64,000 nucleotides of DNA from Lobosporangium transversale (taxonomy: Eukaryota; Mortierellomycota; Mortierellomycetes; Mortierellales; Mortierellaceae). Location of the stretch: positions 1 to 64,000 of the forward strand of contig NW_019029024.1 in assembly GCF_002105155.1 (NCBI RefSeq), written 5' to 3'. This document shows positions 44,053 through 55,829 of this stretch, piece by piece. The stretch's first letter is position 1. Every line of letters begins with the position of its first letter. The notes below the pieces were generated by a model. That model saw only the letters and a program-made list of their open reading frames with translations. It had not been told where the DNA came from and made no database searches. The position numbers and the translations under genes are program-made.

Positions 44053-44994
44053 GACGGCTTGATCCGAGAGCCTTGTTGATGGCTATTGGTGAAATGGAGA
44101 GATAGAAGAAAATAATGAGAACGGCTGATTCAGTACAGGGTTATGCCAGGACGCGTCCAAAACGTAAGCCGGTATACTTACAGTTGGGCTGCTGGAAAAA
44201 AAAGAAGGACGACTCAGGGAGAGGAGGAATGAAGGAACGGAAGGGAGAGAGAGAAAATTAAGCCCAAGGTGTTCTGGAGCAGAAACGACGTATCTCTTAT
44301 ATATATATATATATATATATAAATATAATAGCTTGGCATAGGAATATCCGGGATTTTTTTGTTCATGCATGTCCAGCAGCGCGATTTAGGTTGCGATGTT
44401 GATGTAGCCAAGTCTCCTGTGCCTGCCTGGCGCTGCTGTGCAATCGTTCTATAATCTCATATTTCTATGTGAATCATCATAAACGGGCTCCTGCCATCAG
44501 CTCATGCTAATGTCGTGTTTGAACACCGCTGCTGTGTCAAAGAACAGGCCATAACGGAGTTTGTTGGGTATATAATGTCTAAAAGAGGAGGGAGAGTAGA
44601 AGGAAGTGGTTGAGAAGGTTATAGGAGCATTGAAAAACGATGCAGACACAAGAGGGGTTTCAATTTAATATTTTGTATTTTGTGCAACACCTTTCTGCTG
44701 GACGCTTTGCTTTTAATGGTGCACTATCATATATACTTTTAGGACGCCAAGGCGGATAAGGTGGATTGTTATCAATCGAGAAAGGCAAGGCATGCAAGAG
44801 CAGTGGCTCTCCAATGTTGCGTTAAAAAGTTGACTCAGGAACTTGGGGATATGAGGCTTTTTTTTTTTTTTTTTTTTTTCGATTTAAATGCAAGGTGGGA
44901 CAAAGGAATTGCGCCGTGGGTTTCTTTTTGTGTATGGTACATTATATCTTTATCAGCCTTCTTCTGTTTACCTCTGTCCTTACTTACATGCGCT
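44053..44994. other. Divergent intergenic region, lectin / F-box gene
   Basis: The 942 bp include the lectin gene promoter (a purine-rich tract on + at about 44200-44260 and an (AT)n at about 44298-44321 that could supply its TATA element). A T-run lies at about 44858-44880. The F-box frame extends upstream of 44995 to 44761 but through the T-run and without ATG, so it is not called. Confidence 0.5.
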
Positions 44995-46482
44995 ATGGAG
45001 CCGCACTATCTACAGACACGGCGTCATCCGCTGCTCCTGCCCGAGATCCTTCATTGCCTTGGTCGATTCATCCCTCTTTGGCCTTTCAATATTGATTTTA
45101 TCGATTCCGGACAGCCTCAAATATTCGATGCAAAAACCCTGTTGGCTTGCCTGCTCGTCTGTCGAACTTGGTATTCAGCTCTCCATCCTTTCCTCTGGCA
45201 TACCTTCGATGCTCGATATGAGGTGTGCCCTATCTTTAGCCGTGTCTTACCAGAAACCCTGAAGAAGAACGCCAACCATATCCGTTCCTTCATCGCAGGC
45301 CCCACCTTCATGTTCACTCTTACGGACACATTACACCTCCCTAAACTTGCCGAGCTTGTTTTCGACAGCTTTTCTGATTTGAGGACGGACAGAGGATCTT
45401 ACATAGAGTCGTCCGAATCCTTGATGATCGTCCGCAACCCGCATATCAAAAAACTTGGTTGGAAAGGTCCTTATGTGGACATATTCAAGAGGCATCCGCT
45501 CAAAATCGAGCCCCTCATAGGCCTCCAATGTCTGACAGTGTTGGACCTCATGGGCTGGGATGCGTCGGGGGGCGCTCTCAGGCATGTCCTCTGTGCTGTT
45601 GCCAACACGATCACTTGGATAAAACTGCTTAATGTTTATGGTGTTGAGGACAGAGACGTCATGGACATTTCTTTGCCATTGGTCTCTATCTTGGAGATCG
45701 AGATATTAAACGAAAGAAGTGAAGGTGTAGAGAGGCTACCCCATTGTTGTCCCAAATTAGGCCACCTGAAGTTATGGTTCCAGCTAAGGGCCACTAGGGA
45801 TCCAGGCTTTCTGTCAGATTATTTCAGGTCTATCAAATCCCCCTCATTGGCCTCGTTCGAGATGTGTGAACCATATGAAAATGGGATCGTTGAGGCGATT
45901 CAGGGCTTTGAGGTGCTAAAAGCGTGCACGTTCATGACCACAGATCTAAACGTGACTATTACAGAGGCGATCTTAAGATGCCATGCGTGCACGCTCACAA
46001 GGCTTAGCATCAGCTTACAAAATACATTAACTTTTAATATTTTGAACGTACAAAAGCAAGTCGAAGTTTTCACCATTATATTAGAACGCTGTCGAGGGTT
46101 GGAGGAGTTAGCGCTCATCGCTTTTGGTGTCTACTTCACAGATGTTATGCTACTAGAGGAGATGTTTAAGCGGCCCTGGGGCTGCCATAAGCTGAGGAGG
46201 TTCGAGATAGATGGTCTAAGGTCGACTCTGCCTGTAGAAGAAGAGGGCCACGAGATCCATAGCTCATCGCTTCTGGCGCTATTACCGCTACCAGTGGGTT
46301 ATGGGTGGTGTATACAAAGATGCCAGGCGGTAACTAGGGCAGTCTACAAGATACGGAACAGATTCCTGCGTCAACTATTGGAGTATGTGCAAGAGTTTTC
46401 AGACCTAAGAACCATCCAGTTGAACAGTATCACCTTCGTCCGGGGCAGCATGCCAGCCAGCAATTCAGTAGCAAAGAGATAG
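44995..46482 (+). CDS. F-box/LRR-like protein
   Basis: One exon, 495 residues. Residues of about 5-60 resemble an F-box: PLLLPEILHCLGRFIPLW, then LLACLLVCRTWYSALHPFLW, the pattern LPEI-(n)-L-x-C-x-VC-x-x-W-x-x-L-x-P-x-LW. The rest is a series of irregular Leu-rich units (LPKLAELVFDSF, LQCLTVLDLMGW, LPLVSILEIEIL, CCPKLGHLKLWF, CRGLEELALIAFG, CHKLRRFEIDGL). F-box proteins are Skp1 adaptors of SCF ubiquitin ligases, and the LRR part would choose the substrate. The family is typically expanded in Mortierella-like fungi (inference). The start codon was chosen as the ATG before the F-box; the frame upstream, which reads through a T-run, looks non-coding. No intron. Confidence 0.7.
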   Translation: MEPHYLQTRRHPLLLPEILHCLGRFIPLWPFNIDFIDSGQPQIFDAKTLLACLLVCRTWYSALHPFLWHTFDARYEVCPIFSRVLPETLKKNANHIRSFIAGPTFMFTLTDTLHLPKLAELVFDSFSDLRTDRGSYIESSESLMIVRNPHIKKLGWKGPYVDIFKRHPLKIEPLIGLQCLTVLDLMGWDASGGALRHVLCAVANTITWIKLLNVYGVEDRDVMDISLPLVSILEIEILNERSEGVERLPHCCPKLGHLKLWFQLRATRDPGFLSDYFRSIKSPSLASFEMCEPYENGIVEAIQGFEVLKACTFMTTDLNVTITEAILRCHACTLTRLSISLQNTLTFNILNVQKQVEVFTIILERCRGLEELALIAFGVYFTDVMLLEEMFKRPWGCHKLRRFEIDGLRSTLPVEEEGHEIHSSSLLALLPLPVGYGWCIQRCQAVTRAVYKIRNRFLRQLLEYVQEFSDLRTIQLNSITFVRGSMPASNSVAKR

Positions 46483-46926
46483 AGAAGATAGAAAAATAAA
46501 GAGTGGCTGGTGTTTTTTTTTTCTTCCTCATCCTTGTAAATCATTAAAACGACCATTTCCATATCACATTCGCTGGTCTTTAAAAAAGACATAACGACGC
46601 TCTTCATGTAGGCATCCTATAAGACGTATTCTGTGTATTTTAAATGTCTGATTGCCTCCATTGGCCTTACGGTAGGAGAGAGTTGTGGATAGAGTTCAGG
46701 CGCTCTGGCTAACACATGAAAGAAAAAAAAAAAAAAAAAAAAAAAAAAGCATCATTCATGGCTGCACGAGCCCAATTAGAGCAAAGAAAAGTTAACATTG
46801 ACTTAATTTCAACTTTAATTTTTTTACAGAGCATAGAAGAAATGAGGATGAATAATTAAAGAAGTATAATAATAGTAATGATAGTATGTCAAACTCGAGT
46901 AAAATATTATAAATGTAGTGTACATC
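46483..46926. other. Convergent gap, F-box gene / FAD monooxygenase 2
   Basis: Both flanking genes end here. The 444 bp contain an A-run at 46722-46748 and nothing codable. Both 3' UTRs should be in this stretch. Confidence 0.55.
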
Positions 46927-48930
46927 TTAAACTGAGGCAGCTTTTGGAGTCCTCTCTTTTGCATAGCGCTCAGAGACCTTCTGTGGGGTAACTGGGAGTA
47001 CGCCACGGTTCTCAATATATTCCAGGAATGTAGCTTGAGGTCTATAAGAAGCATCCTTGAGGAACTGCTCCATTTGTATTCTCTTTGGGATCCAATTGAA
47101 GACGATATGACGGAGTATCCGTTCCTTCCAAGTCTGTTTGTAAAAAAAAAAAAGAAAAAAAAGAAAAGAAAGTACCTGACTTTAGTACTTTTCAATTTTT
47201 TTTCATCATAGAACCCAGATCTTTCCTAGATGGTTTTCATCTCTCTTTTTCTTTTGTTATTATTATTATTCATACCTGACCAAGTTGAAGAGTCCCCATG
47301 AACTTGCTCTTGTTCATCATTCTTTTTACGGGTGCATAACGCTCGTCAAAATATGTCTTGAAGGCTGTTGTGATATTGGCAGGAGTCACTTCTCCCATTT
47401 CGTAAATACAATTGGCAAGGACGACAGCATCTTGCATTGCGTTCACAGCACCTTGGCCAGCAGTTGGCAAGAACTATTTCAAAAAAAATAAAAATAAAAA
47501 AGGATGCTCCGTTAGAATAAGAATACAAGAGAAAAAAAAAAAAAAAAAAAAAAAAAAGAAATCGCAATTTTTCATTATTTTTGGAATTACCTTGTGGGCG
47601 GCTAAGAAGCAGATTCAGATGGTAAAAAAAAAAAATTAGATATCAAGTAAAAATAGATAATATCATCAATATTCGCAGCCAGGCATTAAAAAAAAAAAAA
47701 AAAAAAAAAAAAAGGAAGAACAGTAAGAGAGGCAGGAGCTTACCATCGCCGATGAGGACAGTTCTACCATGGTACCAAGTCTCGAATAGCTTTTCTTCCA
47801 AAAAGACATTGGAGATCTTTTCCTTCGGCGTACTATCGATTAAGTCTTGGACAGTACCTCCTCCGGGAGATTTGCTAGTAAAGACTTTGCCCATGATACT
47901 GCCATCAGCATCTGAAGTCCATTCCGAGTTGCGGAACCTGGTGTCTTTAGAGGCCCTTGAGGAATCGAGTTGCATCGTAACACCCCAGCACAATCGGTTC
48001 TCACGCATGTTGACTGTGTGCCACTGTTTTTGTATATGTCAAAAAAAAAAAAAAAAAAAAAAAATTAATACATTTGATCTATGTGTTTTGCCAGAGGAGA
48101 TTGTATTCATGTATTTGTTTTTGTTTTTGTTTTCGTTTTTACCGTAAAAGGCGCACCACTGTTGATGATACGTTGAAAATGCGCAGTTCCGTTAGTAACG
48201 GTAGGGAACTTTTCAGGGTCCAAGGAGTCTGTTGTTCCAACCATGCATAAATGTCCCATCTTCAGCTCTTCTCTATCAGAAGCAGGCAAGAATCCTTTCC
48301 TGTCCAAATGTTTGTACAATCCCTGTCGGACTCCCGAATAAGCACCATCTGCGCCAACGACAATATCACCATGGTAAGTAGATCCATCCGCCATCCTCAA
48401 CATCACCCCAATCTCATTCTGTTCCAGCGATAAAACCCGCTTCGAAAACACGACTTTTTCCTTTGGGATATGTGAATACAACAGCGCATGGAATTCGGGT
48501 CTCGTAAACATGATAGTGGGGTATCCGGTTAACTCTTTATAATTGCTGAAATCGATTCCTGACATGAATTTAAACTCGGTATCCAGCATGTCCAATGCCT
48601 TGGCAGGCTGAGAAATGGCCAGCATTTCCTCCAGAATACCAAGTTGTTCAAATACAGGTAAAATATTAGCACCGAACCCCATTGCTGACCCTAAATAAAA
48701 AAAAATCAAGTATGACCGATCAGGTTTGTCAGTCCAATTATCCTTTTGTCCTTTGTCTTTTTTTTTATTATTATTATTTATTTTTTTTTATTACCCAGGC
48801 ATCTAATTTCTGGTGCTCGTTCATAGATCATGTATGGCACATTTTGGCGTTCCAAGAGTAGGCCAAGGAAAAGACCGCCGATGCCAGCACCGGCAATCAA
48901 TACCATTGGAGGTGTAATTTGTGAACTCAT
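46927..48930 (-). CDS. FAD-dependent monooxygenase, paralogue 2
   Basis: Six exons (48795..48930, 48143..48690, 47744..48023, 47591..47601, 47276..47473, 46927..47133) encode 459 residues. The same domains as paralogue 1: VLIAGAGIGGLFLGLLLER, GDIVVGADGAYSGVR, and a GD motif that reads IGDAAHKFLPTAGQGAVNA. The second exon has the same length (548 nt) as in paralogue 1, and the 11-nt microexon (CCGCCCACAAG) sits at the same codon. Paralogue 1's additional intron after GQG is absent here. This copy carries Ala where the others have Cys in the A-x-HK motif. Strand is opposite to paralogue 1, with an F-box and a lectin gene between, so the trio arose by more than simple tandem duplication. Substrate unknown. 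Confidence 0.88.
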
Positions 48931-49564
48931 TATGTGGTTGTTAAATGAGAATTAAAAAAAAAAAAAAATGGTGATAATAAAAAAGGAGAGGAGGAAGAGA
49001 GGGAGAGAGAAGAGAGAATAGAGAAGAGAGAGAAGAGAAGAGGAGGTCAAGCTAAAAAAGAGAATGAGAATGAGAATGAGCGAGGGAAAAATGTGGTTTT
49101 ACTGCTGTGTGCGTACAATTTGCGAGCGATTGGCCAATTACAATCATTCATTCCGGTCAACGCCCTCCTTTCCTTAACTGCGCCTGTACTACGCTCCAGC
49201 TCTCATTATCTGGATGTCGAAAAGAAGAAAGAAAAAGAAAAAGTCGGTCTCGATGTGATTATGAACAATCAAGGTCCGACATAATATTGGCGCATGAACA
49301 GGTGCCACAATCAAAGAGCCAGGGACACAAGCAAAGAGTCGGGGCGCTGTTTAATTGATCCTTGCGTTCTGGACCAAGTCATAGCGTCTCTTCTTCTTTT
49401 CTTTCCTTTGTGCATAAACTAACCTATCCAATGGATAGTTTAATCCGGTGGACGTGCATATCGCTGATGAAGCAAGGATAGGAATGCACGGATGAATAAA
49501 TTGATCTTTATGAAGGGGGAAATTTGAATGATCGGATAACATGCATCTTTTGTTGTTGCTGTTG

Positions 49565-49597
<33 letters not shown>

Positions 49598-52145
49598 CCT
49601 AATCATGTACTTGTCGCTGACAGCTGTCAGGTTAGTTTTGGAACAATTAAATCCTTTACAGATTTTTTTTTTTTTTTTGAAGTTGAACAATGTAAATTTA
49701 ATTTTTAGATGTGAAAGATCTTTAAACAGTTTAGCTTATTGTTATAAGTAGCAAAGGAGGGATATTGCAGTATGATTGGTCGCCACTGCTACTGCCGCTG
49801 CCACTGTCTTTCGCTTCTTGGTGTGCATCCCAGGGATGGCATATGCATATTGTGCGCCCTTCACCAACCTTCATTCCTTGCCAATGAACCATCACCATCC
49901 AAGTAGTGATCTAGTAATTTGATGTTTTTGATCACTCGTTATGGATACGTCCCCTGGCCTGTTCATGTATTAAATTCTCATATACTGGGACATGTATGCA
50001 GTATATATGCCGGGCTCATTACCCTTATTCCACATACTCACTGGAAGGCAGGTTACGGATGCCTTTGTAAATTGTGAAAACGACCCATGCCAAAAGCTCC
50101 TCTCTCGACATGTTTCAACAAAAGGTGTCGAGGCATCTCCTATGCCTTCTTCGATGTCGTACCGTCGTCGTATGTTCTGCAGTGACGCGGAAGAGAAAGC
50201 AGAGCATCAAAGACATCGTCCTTCATTTGCACGGACCACATTCAATATCGTTAATGATGTTTATTTCCTGTGTTTTTCTAAGGTACCCTAGCCGTTTTTT
50301 TTTTTTTTTTTTTTTTGAGCTCTTTCATTCTGGCCCGGGCGACTACATGAAGATATTGAGAAAAAACAAAGTTATTCAGCCAAATAAGCGATTTAAGCAC
50401 GCGCTTCAACTTCCTTTCTGGGGAATACAAATAGGCTTTTTTTTTTTTTTTTTTTTTGCTCACAGACAATATGGACAATAAGAAAAGGTATGAGCGGCGG
50501 CAATGAAGGCGGCTTGGGAAGGATAAGTAGAGAAGGACACAGACTTTTGCTTCATGACTTTCTGTAATCCAAGTATGGCCATTTATGTGTGAGGAAAAGA
50601 TTACATTTATCATCCGCTCTGTCAACCTGTGGCATACTCTTGATACAAAGTATAAAAAAATAAAAAAATAAAAAAATAAAACGCGTAATCTAGCATTTGT
50701 CGTACCACCCTATCGTTAATTGGTGATCACCCAAGTTGCTCTGTATGTATAGTCAAGTATATATAGTGAATAGAAACAATATCAGCGAGAGTGAATGGAT
50801 GGTATATACAAAAAATGGCAACAGTGGGAGTTAAGGGACAAATATGCGTGGTGAGGATAGCCAGCACATTTAGTCTTTAGGCCTTCTTCTCAGCTGAACG
50901 ACCCCTTTGTCAGGCTATAGGGGCAAAGATCTCCTCAGCAGACCAATTTTATTATTTGTTTATATAAGAATGATCCATCTATAATCCTGTAGTGGCAAGC
51001 AAGGTTGCTAATCAGACAATAGTGCTTATTGAGATGTCCCTAGATCACGAACTCGAGCAAGATTTAGGAGGCCCCGGGCTCAGACTGGGAGACAATGCAA
51101 AGCTGAGGCTTTCCAATCTTGTTCAGAGAAAGATGAGACCAAGATTGGCTCAACGCCTCGCAAAGTGCTTTTATCATTATTATTATTATTATTTTTCTTA
51201 TCCTACATTTTTATATTTCATAAAGCCATAATCTTTATTCCTACATTTGCATTTATGTTGACCATCTCTCCTTCTTTTTAGCATCACCTATTCTCTTCCT
51301 TACTTTGGTTCATTCAACAGCTTGATCAAGGCCAAGGCCAAACTCACTTGGGGATAAAAAGAGAAGGCTCTGGTTTTTCCGTGTGTGCCATGTGCATGAT
51401 TGTTCCTTTTTGAAGAGGAGGCGTCAATGCGGTGCAAAATGCAGGAGGCCTTGGTAGCTTAACTCAATTATAACTCTTCATTCCACTTCATCAGTACCAA
51501 AGACCATTGCCAATAACACTACACATGCTACATGCATATAAAAACCAATGCAGAAGGCAGCAAACTCAGGTTCCAGGATCATGTAGGTGTCCAATAAAGA
51601 CTTTTTCCTCTCACCCTCTCCTTCCTCCCCTAGCTTTTTTTTTTTTTTTTTTTTTTGTTCATGGGTATTCTTCGTCATCAATGGAGCATTGATATTGGAG
51701 TATAAATACAGCAATCTTTCATTGGTTCTGCTTTAGCAGTTCATCCCCCTTCCCCTCCTTCTCCTTGACTTTTTGTCTGAACGGATTTTGAGGCAAGTTA
51801 TCCTACCACAGTCCTAAATAGTATTTAGTTTCGCATGAACCTACAAGGAGCCTTTTTTCTTTTTTCTTTTTAATAATTCATAAGAGCACAAAAGCAATAT
51901 TCAAATTTTGCCTGGAGGAAGCAAGCAAAAGCATACGGCCATTTCTCACGTCCATTAACTGTTATATAGAAAAGATATTGGGTTCCTTCTCAAAGCTTTT
52001 GCATATCATATTCACGTACACACTTGTACATGTACTCGCTGCCTTTTTTTTTTTTTTTTTTTTTCTTCTCATTACATTTCATTAAGTTGGGCTATATATG
52101 CATATCGTTTGTTGAATAGGAGGGAGGGGGGAGGAGGAGGAGTCA
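48931..52145. other. 3.2-kb geneless gap upstream of FAD monooxygenase 2
   Basis: The first 200 bp are purine-rich on + (pyrimidine-rich in the sense of paralogue 2) and form its leader. Long T-runs occur at about 49567-49593, 50295-50315, 50439-50457, 51637-51657 and 52045-52064. An (AAAAAAT)n run lies at about 50652-50681. Open frames at 50.0-50.5 and 51.0-51.2 kb have no recognised domains or splice context. Nothing identifiable. Confidence 0.5.
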
Positions 52146-54868
52146 TTAGTTAGGGGTACATAGGGTTTCAGAGCCGTCATGATCATCATTATTTATGCTA
52201 ATCTTGCTGCCTTTATCCCTGAGGACAGCCAGAGTTTTCTCAAGACTTGGTTGATAGCATGGGGTGAGTGTGCCAGTGTCTTTGATTAGAGGTAAAAAGG
52301 ATACCTGTGGACGATAGCATACCACCCTGGACAAAAGAGACTTCCATTGCCGCTCTGGCATATTCTTGATCCAACATCGAACCATGCTAGCCCTGACACC
52401 CTATAGATTAAGGAGCAAAATGAAGAAGAAGAAGAAGAAGAAAAAAAAGTCAGCAATGGCTCACGTTGATTTAAAAAAAAAAAAAAAAAAAAAAAAGAGT
52501 CAAGAATCAACTTTGACGCGTAAATAACGATCGATTCAGTTCAAAGTAATAAAAAAAAAAAAAAAAAAAAAAAAAGATGGACTTACTTTGGCAGAGATCA
52601 AGGCTATCATACGGCTGTGGTCAAATGCTAGTTTGGCAATGGGGGCAGACTCTTCTTTGTACTCTTTGAATATCTTTTCTACGTCTTTTACAGATTTGGA
52701 TGTCAAGACATTAAGCCAATTTGCAAGCACTACTGCATCTTGCATTGCAACTGCTGCTCCTTGTCCGCCTGCGGGATGAACCTAAAAGGAGAAGGAAAAA
52801 AAAAAAGTCAATTTTACTGGTTTCCATTTTCAAAGCTCAAAAACCAATGAATGAATATTCCTTAATCAGTGTTGCATTTGTCTGTATAATACCTTGTGGC
52901 AGGCTAATATCCATTGTAATTGCAATAAGTATTAAGGGAAAGGAAAAAAAAAAGCAAGGATTTGGTCCAATCATGTCAGATCATGAAGCAAAAAACGATA
53001 GTGTTGAAAAAAGAGAGCAAGGTACAATCATTTTTTCCACTTACCATCTCCAATCAATACAGTCCTGCCATGATACCATGTTTCGAACAACTTTTCTTCC
53101 AGAATGGCCTTTGAGATCTGGTTCTGTGGGGTATTACTGATGATATCACCCATGGTAAGGTTTCCGTTGCCACCTGGAAGAGGAAAGTCCCAAACGTCTT
53201 CACACATTGCAATGGCAGCTTCAGCTCCCCATTCCGTGTTTCGGAAACTATCATTGAGCTTTGCTGATTCTCCATCCAGATACTGAATAACACTCCAACA
53301 TATGACATTATCTGGTGCTGTATAAGTAGACCACTATATAATATCCAAGGATGTATAAAACACAAAATCAGTTTTTTTTTTTTACCCCATTACAATTTTC
53401 AAAAAGAAAGAGAAAAAGAGAGAGATGGAACAAGTAAAATTACCGAATAACGCCTGTCTGTTGCGACGATATTTTTGTAGTGGCAAAGAGGGTTCGTCAA
53501 TTCTGGAACGACCGATGGATCCATTGGGGAGGATTGTCCAACGAGACATACACAACTATAGGGCAAAGCTTTATCGTCACATGAGGGTAGCTTTCCTTCC
53601 TTCTTCAATTGTTCGTATAGGTTTTGCCGTACCCCTGAATATGCACCATCAGCCCCAACGAGGATATCGCCGTCTGCAAATGAACCATCTGAACATCTGA
53701 TCTGAACACCAAGGTCACCCTGCACGGTGGAGAGGATTTTTTTGCCCATGTGGAGCTTATGAGGAGGTACTTGTTTGAGGAGTAGATCGTATAATGCACT
53801 CCGTGGGATGATGTAGCCCGCTGAACCTCCACTAGAGAGGAAAAAAGGAGAGAAATGAAAATAAAATTAATATAAAGGCGCGTCAGGAGGAGTGAGCATC
53901 TAAATGGCTAGTAGATAATATATTATAATGAGTCTAATGCATATTTATATGATGACAAAAGCAAAGGCAAAGGCAAAGGCAAAGGCAAAGGCAAAAGCAA
54001 AAGCAAAGTTGATGGTTCCCCATGCATTGGGTTTTTCTTCTTCTTCTTATTTACAGGAAAGTAGAGGCCTTAAAGTCCATTACAAAAGTAGGCTTGCGTT
54101 TCTCGTTGAAGAAATCCATGTGTTCACATTTTTTGCCTCTTGCTGTAAACTCGTCGTAGATGCCAATTTGTTTGAAGAGTGGTGTAATATTGGCACCGAG
54201 ATATACAGCCGAGCCTTTTTGTTGTTGTTGTTGTTGTTGTTGTTGTTTTTATTGTTTGATAATCCAGAGACGCATGTAAGGAAAGAAAGAAAGAAAGAAA
54301 GAAAAAAAAAAAAAAAAAAGCCATTGAAATATTTATGTTATAAAAATAAAAAGATAGAAAAGGTAAGCACGAATTGGTTAGGCAATTAGATAGACAGACA
54401 AGGAGGGACACAGACAAGCATACAGAGTACTTTTTCTTTTTTCTTTTTTATTGTTGCCAAAGAGACAAAGGAAACAAGAGGAAACAAGAGGAAGCAAGAG
54501 GAAGCAAGAAGAAGCAAGAGGAAACAAGAGAAACAAGAGATAAAGGAGAGTTATATTTTTCTTTCTTTCTATCTTTTTTTTTTTTTTTTTTTTTTTTTTC
54601 TTCTTCTTCTTGTTCTTATTATCCTTATTTTTATGCTTGTTCAATTGCTTTAGTTTGTTAAAGTGGTTATATAATCATTATAATCAGATAATCATTATAG
54701 TCATGGCTTACCAAGGGTTTTTACTTCGGCCGATCGTTCATAAATGTCGTATGGAATGTTTGCTCTTTCAAGCAAGATGCCAAGCATCAGCCCAGCGATC
54801 CCAGCACCGACTATCAGTACCTTTGGTTTCCCTTGAGTGGAGACGGAGAAGGAGTCGGGATTCAACAT
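52146..54868 (-). CDS. FAD-dependent monooxygenase, paralogue 3 (diverged)
   Basis: Seven exons (54712..54868, 54055..54214, 53444..53831, 53045..53333, 52893..52903, 52587..52781, 52146..52400) encode 484 residues. Motifs: VLIVGAGIAGLMLGILLER, DGDILVGADGAYSGVR and IGDACHKVHPAGGQG. It has an additional intron (53832..54054) where the other paralogues have one exon, and its C-terminus differs most. The 11-nt microexon (CCTGCCACAAG) is retained. Intron 1 is 497 bp and filled with simple repeats. The conserved core is intact, and no frameshift is apparent. An ATG at 54889 is in frame seven codons upstream and may be the real start. The gene is presumably active with a different substrate preference (inference). 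Confidence 0.85.
53957..54008. repeat. (AAAGGC)n hexanucleotide repeat in an intron
   Basis: About eight units of AAAGGC/AAAAGC lie inside intron 2 of the third monooxygenase. The open plus-strand frame across it (Lys-Ala repeats) is an artefact. Confidence 0.85.
54218..54245. repeat. (TTG)n microsatellite in an intron
   Basis: About nine TTG units lie immediately upstream (sense strand) of exon 2 of monooxygenase 3, so on the sense strand the acceptor is preceded by CAA repeats instead of the usual pyrimidine tract. Confidence 0.8.
54470..54540. repeat. 10-bp tandem repeat, about 7 copies, in an intron
   Basis: Seven copies of a 10-bp unit, GGAARCAAGA, are arranged head to tail in intron 1 of monooxygenase 3. 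They are near-perfect, differing at single positions. Confidence 0.85.
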
Positions 54869-55050
54869 TTTGGAGGGAGATGTACACATGTTCGTATTAC
54901 AACAGTATACAGGAACAACAACGGATAGAGATAAAGATAAAGATAAAGATAAAGATGGCACAACAATAACAAAAGAATAGCTTCTATAACAATCCTTCCT
55001 TTTTTTTTTCTGTATACACAAGGGGAGGGGGTAGATAAAAGAAACAATAG

Positions 55051-55120
55051 AAGCAAAGCAAAGCAAGCAAAGCAAGCAAAGCAAAGCAAAGCAAAGCAAA
55101 GCAAAGCAAAGCAAAGCAAA
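55051..55120. repeat. (GCAAA)n pentanucleotide repeat
   Basis: About 14 units of GCAAA, with a few shortened or fused, lie about 190-250 bp upstream of monooxygenase 3, in its promoter or leader. Confidence 0.88.
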
Positions 55121-55533
55121 GGGAAGAGAGACAGGGGAGAAGAGAGGGCGTACAAAAGAGGAGAAATTAATGAATACTGAATATGGAATATTAAAAGGGT
55201 CTGTGTGTTTGCTAAAGTGGACAAAGCGAAAGACAAGGTTGTCGGTTGCAAAGAGCGGAATGAATGCGGAGATGGAAGCAATGAATGATGGAGATGATGG
55301 AGTTGAAAGAGAACCGAAAACTAAAAAAACTAGAAAGAGAAGGCCAAAAACTCCTTCTTTTAAGAGTATATAAACATACATATATATATATAAATGTGTA
55401 TGATGGAAAAGAAGCAAAGTGCTCATAATTCTTTTCTGTCTATTCATCCTCTCTCTTTCTCTCAATATTCAATGTTCAATGTTTAATGTCTGTTTGTCAA
55501 CTCTCTCCAAGCATACACACACATTGTTTTTGT

Positions 55534-55534
<1 letters not shown>

Positions 55535-55568
<34 letters not shown>
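55535..55568. repeat. (CT)n microsatellite
   Basis: Seventeen CT dinucleotides form an uninterrupted run in the gap upstream of monooxygenase 3. Confidence 0.9.
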
Positions 55569-55571
<3 letters not shown>

Positions 55572-55629
55572 GTTTGAGTTATCGACCAACAAGATTTAAT
55601 ATCAAATCAAAACAAATATGTTTGCTTTC

Positions 55630-55665
<36 letters not shown>

Positions 55666-55787
55666 TTGTAAACCATAAGAACATTGGCCATGGGGACAAG
55701 AGAAAGGACTATCGCATTGAGCACGTCTTTTTTTTTCCTTTTTTTTCTTTTTCCTGACCTGAATAACCTGAATGACCTGAATAGCCA

Positions 55788-55829
<42 letters not shown>

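Noticed and set aside
44761..44994. Upstream in-frame extension of the F-box protein
   Set aside because: It begins at GTG and reads through a T23 run as poly-Phe; the ATG at 44995 sits right before the F-box.
49567..49593. T-runs as bacterial or Pol III terminators
   Set aside because: T- and A-runs of 20-30 nt are everywhere in the gaps and introns, with no adjacent Pol III gene.
54869..55465. Upstream extension of monooxygenase 3 (Leu/Phe/Cys-rich)
   Set aside because: Low-complexity C+T-rich leader read as protein. It contains repeats, and paralogues have no such extension. Only the ATG at 54889 is a realistic alternative start.
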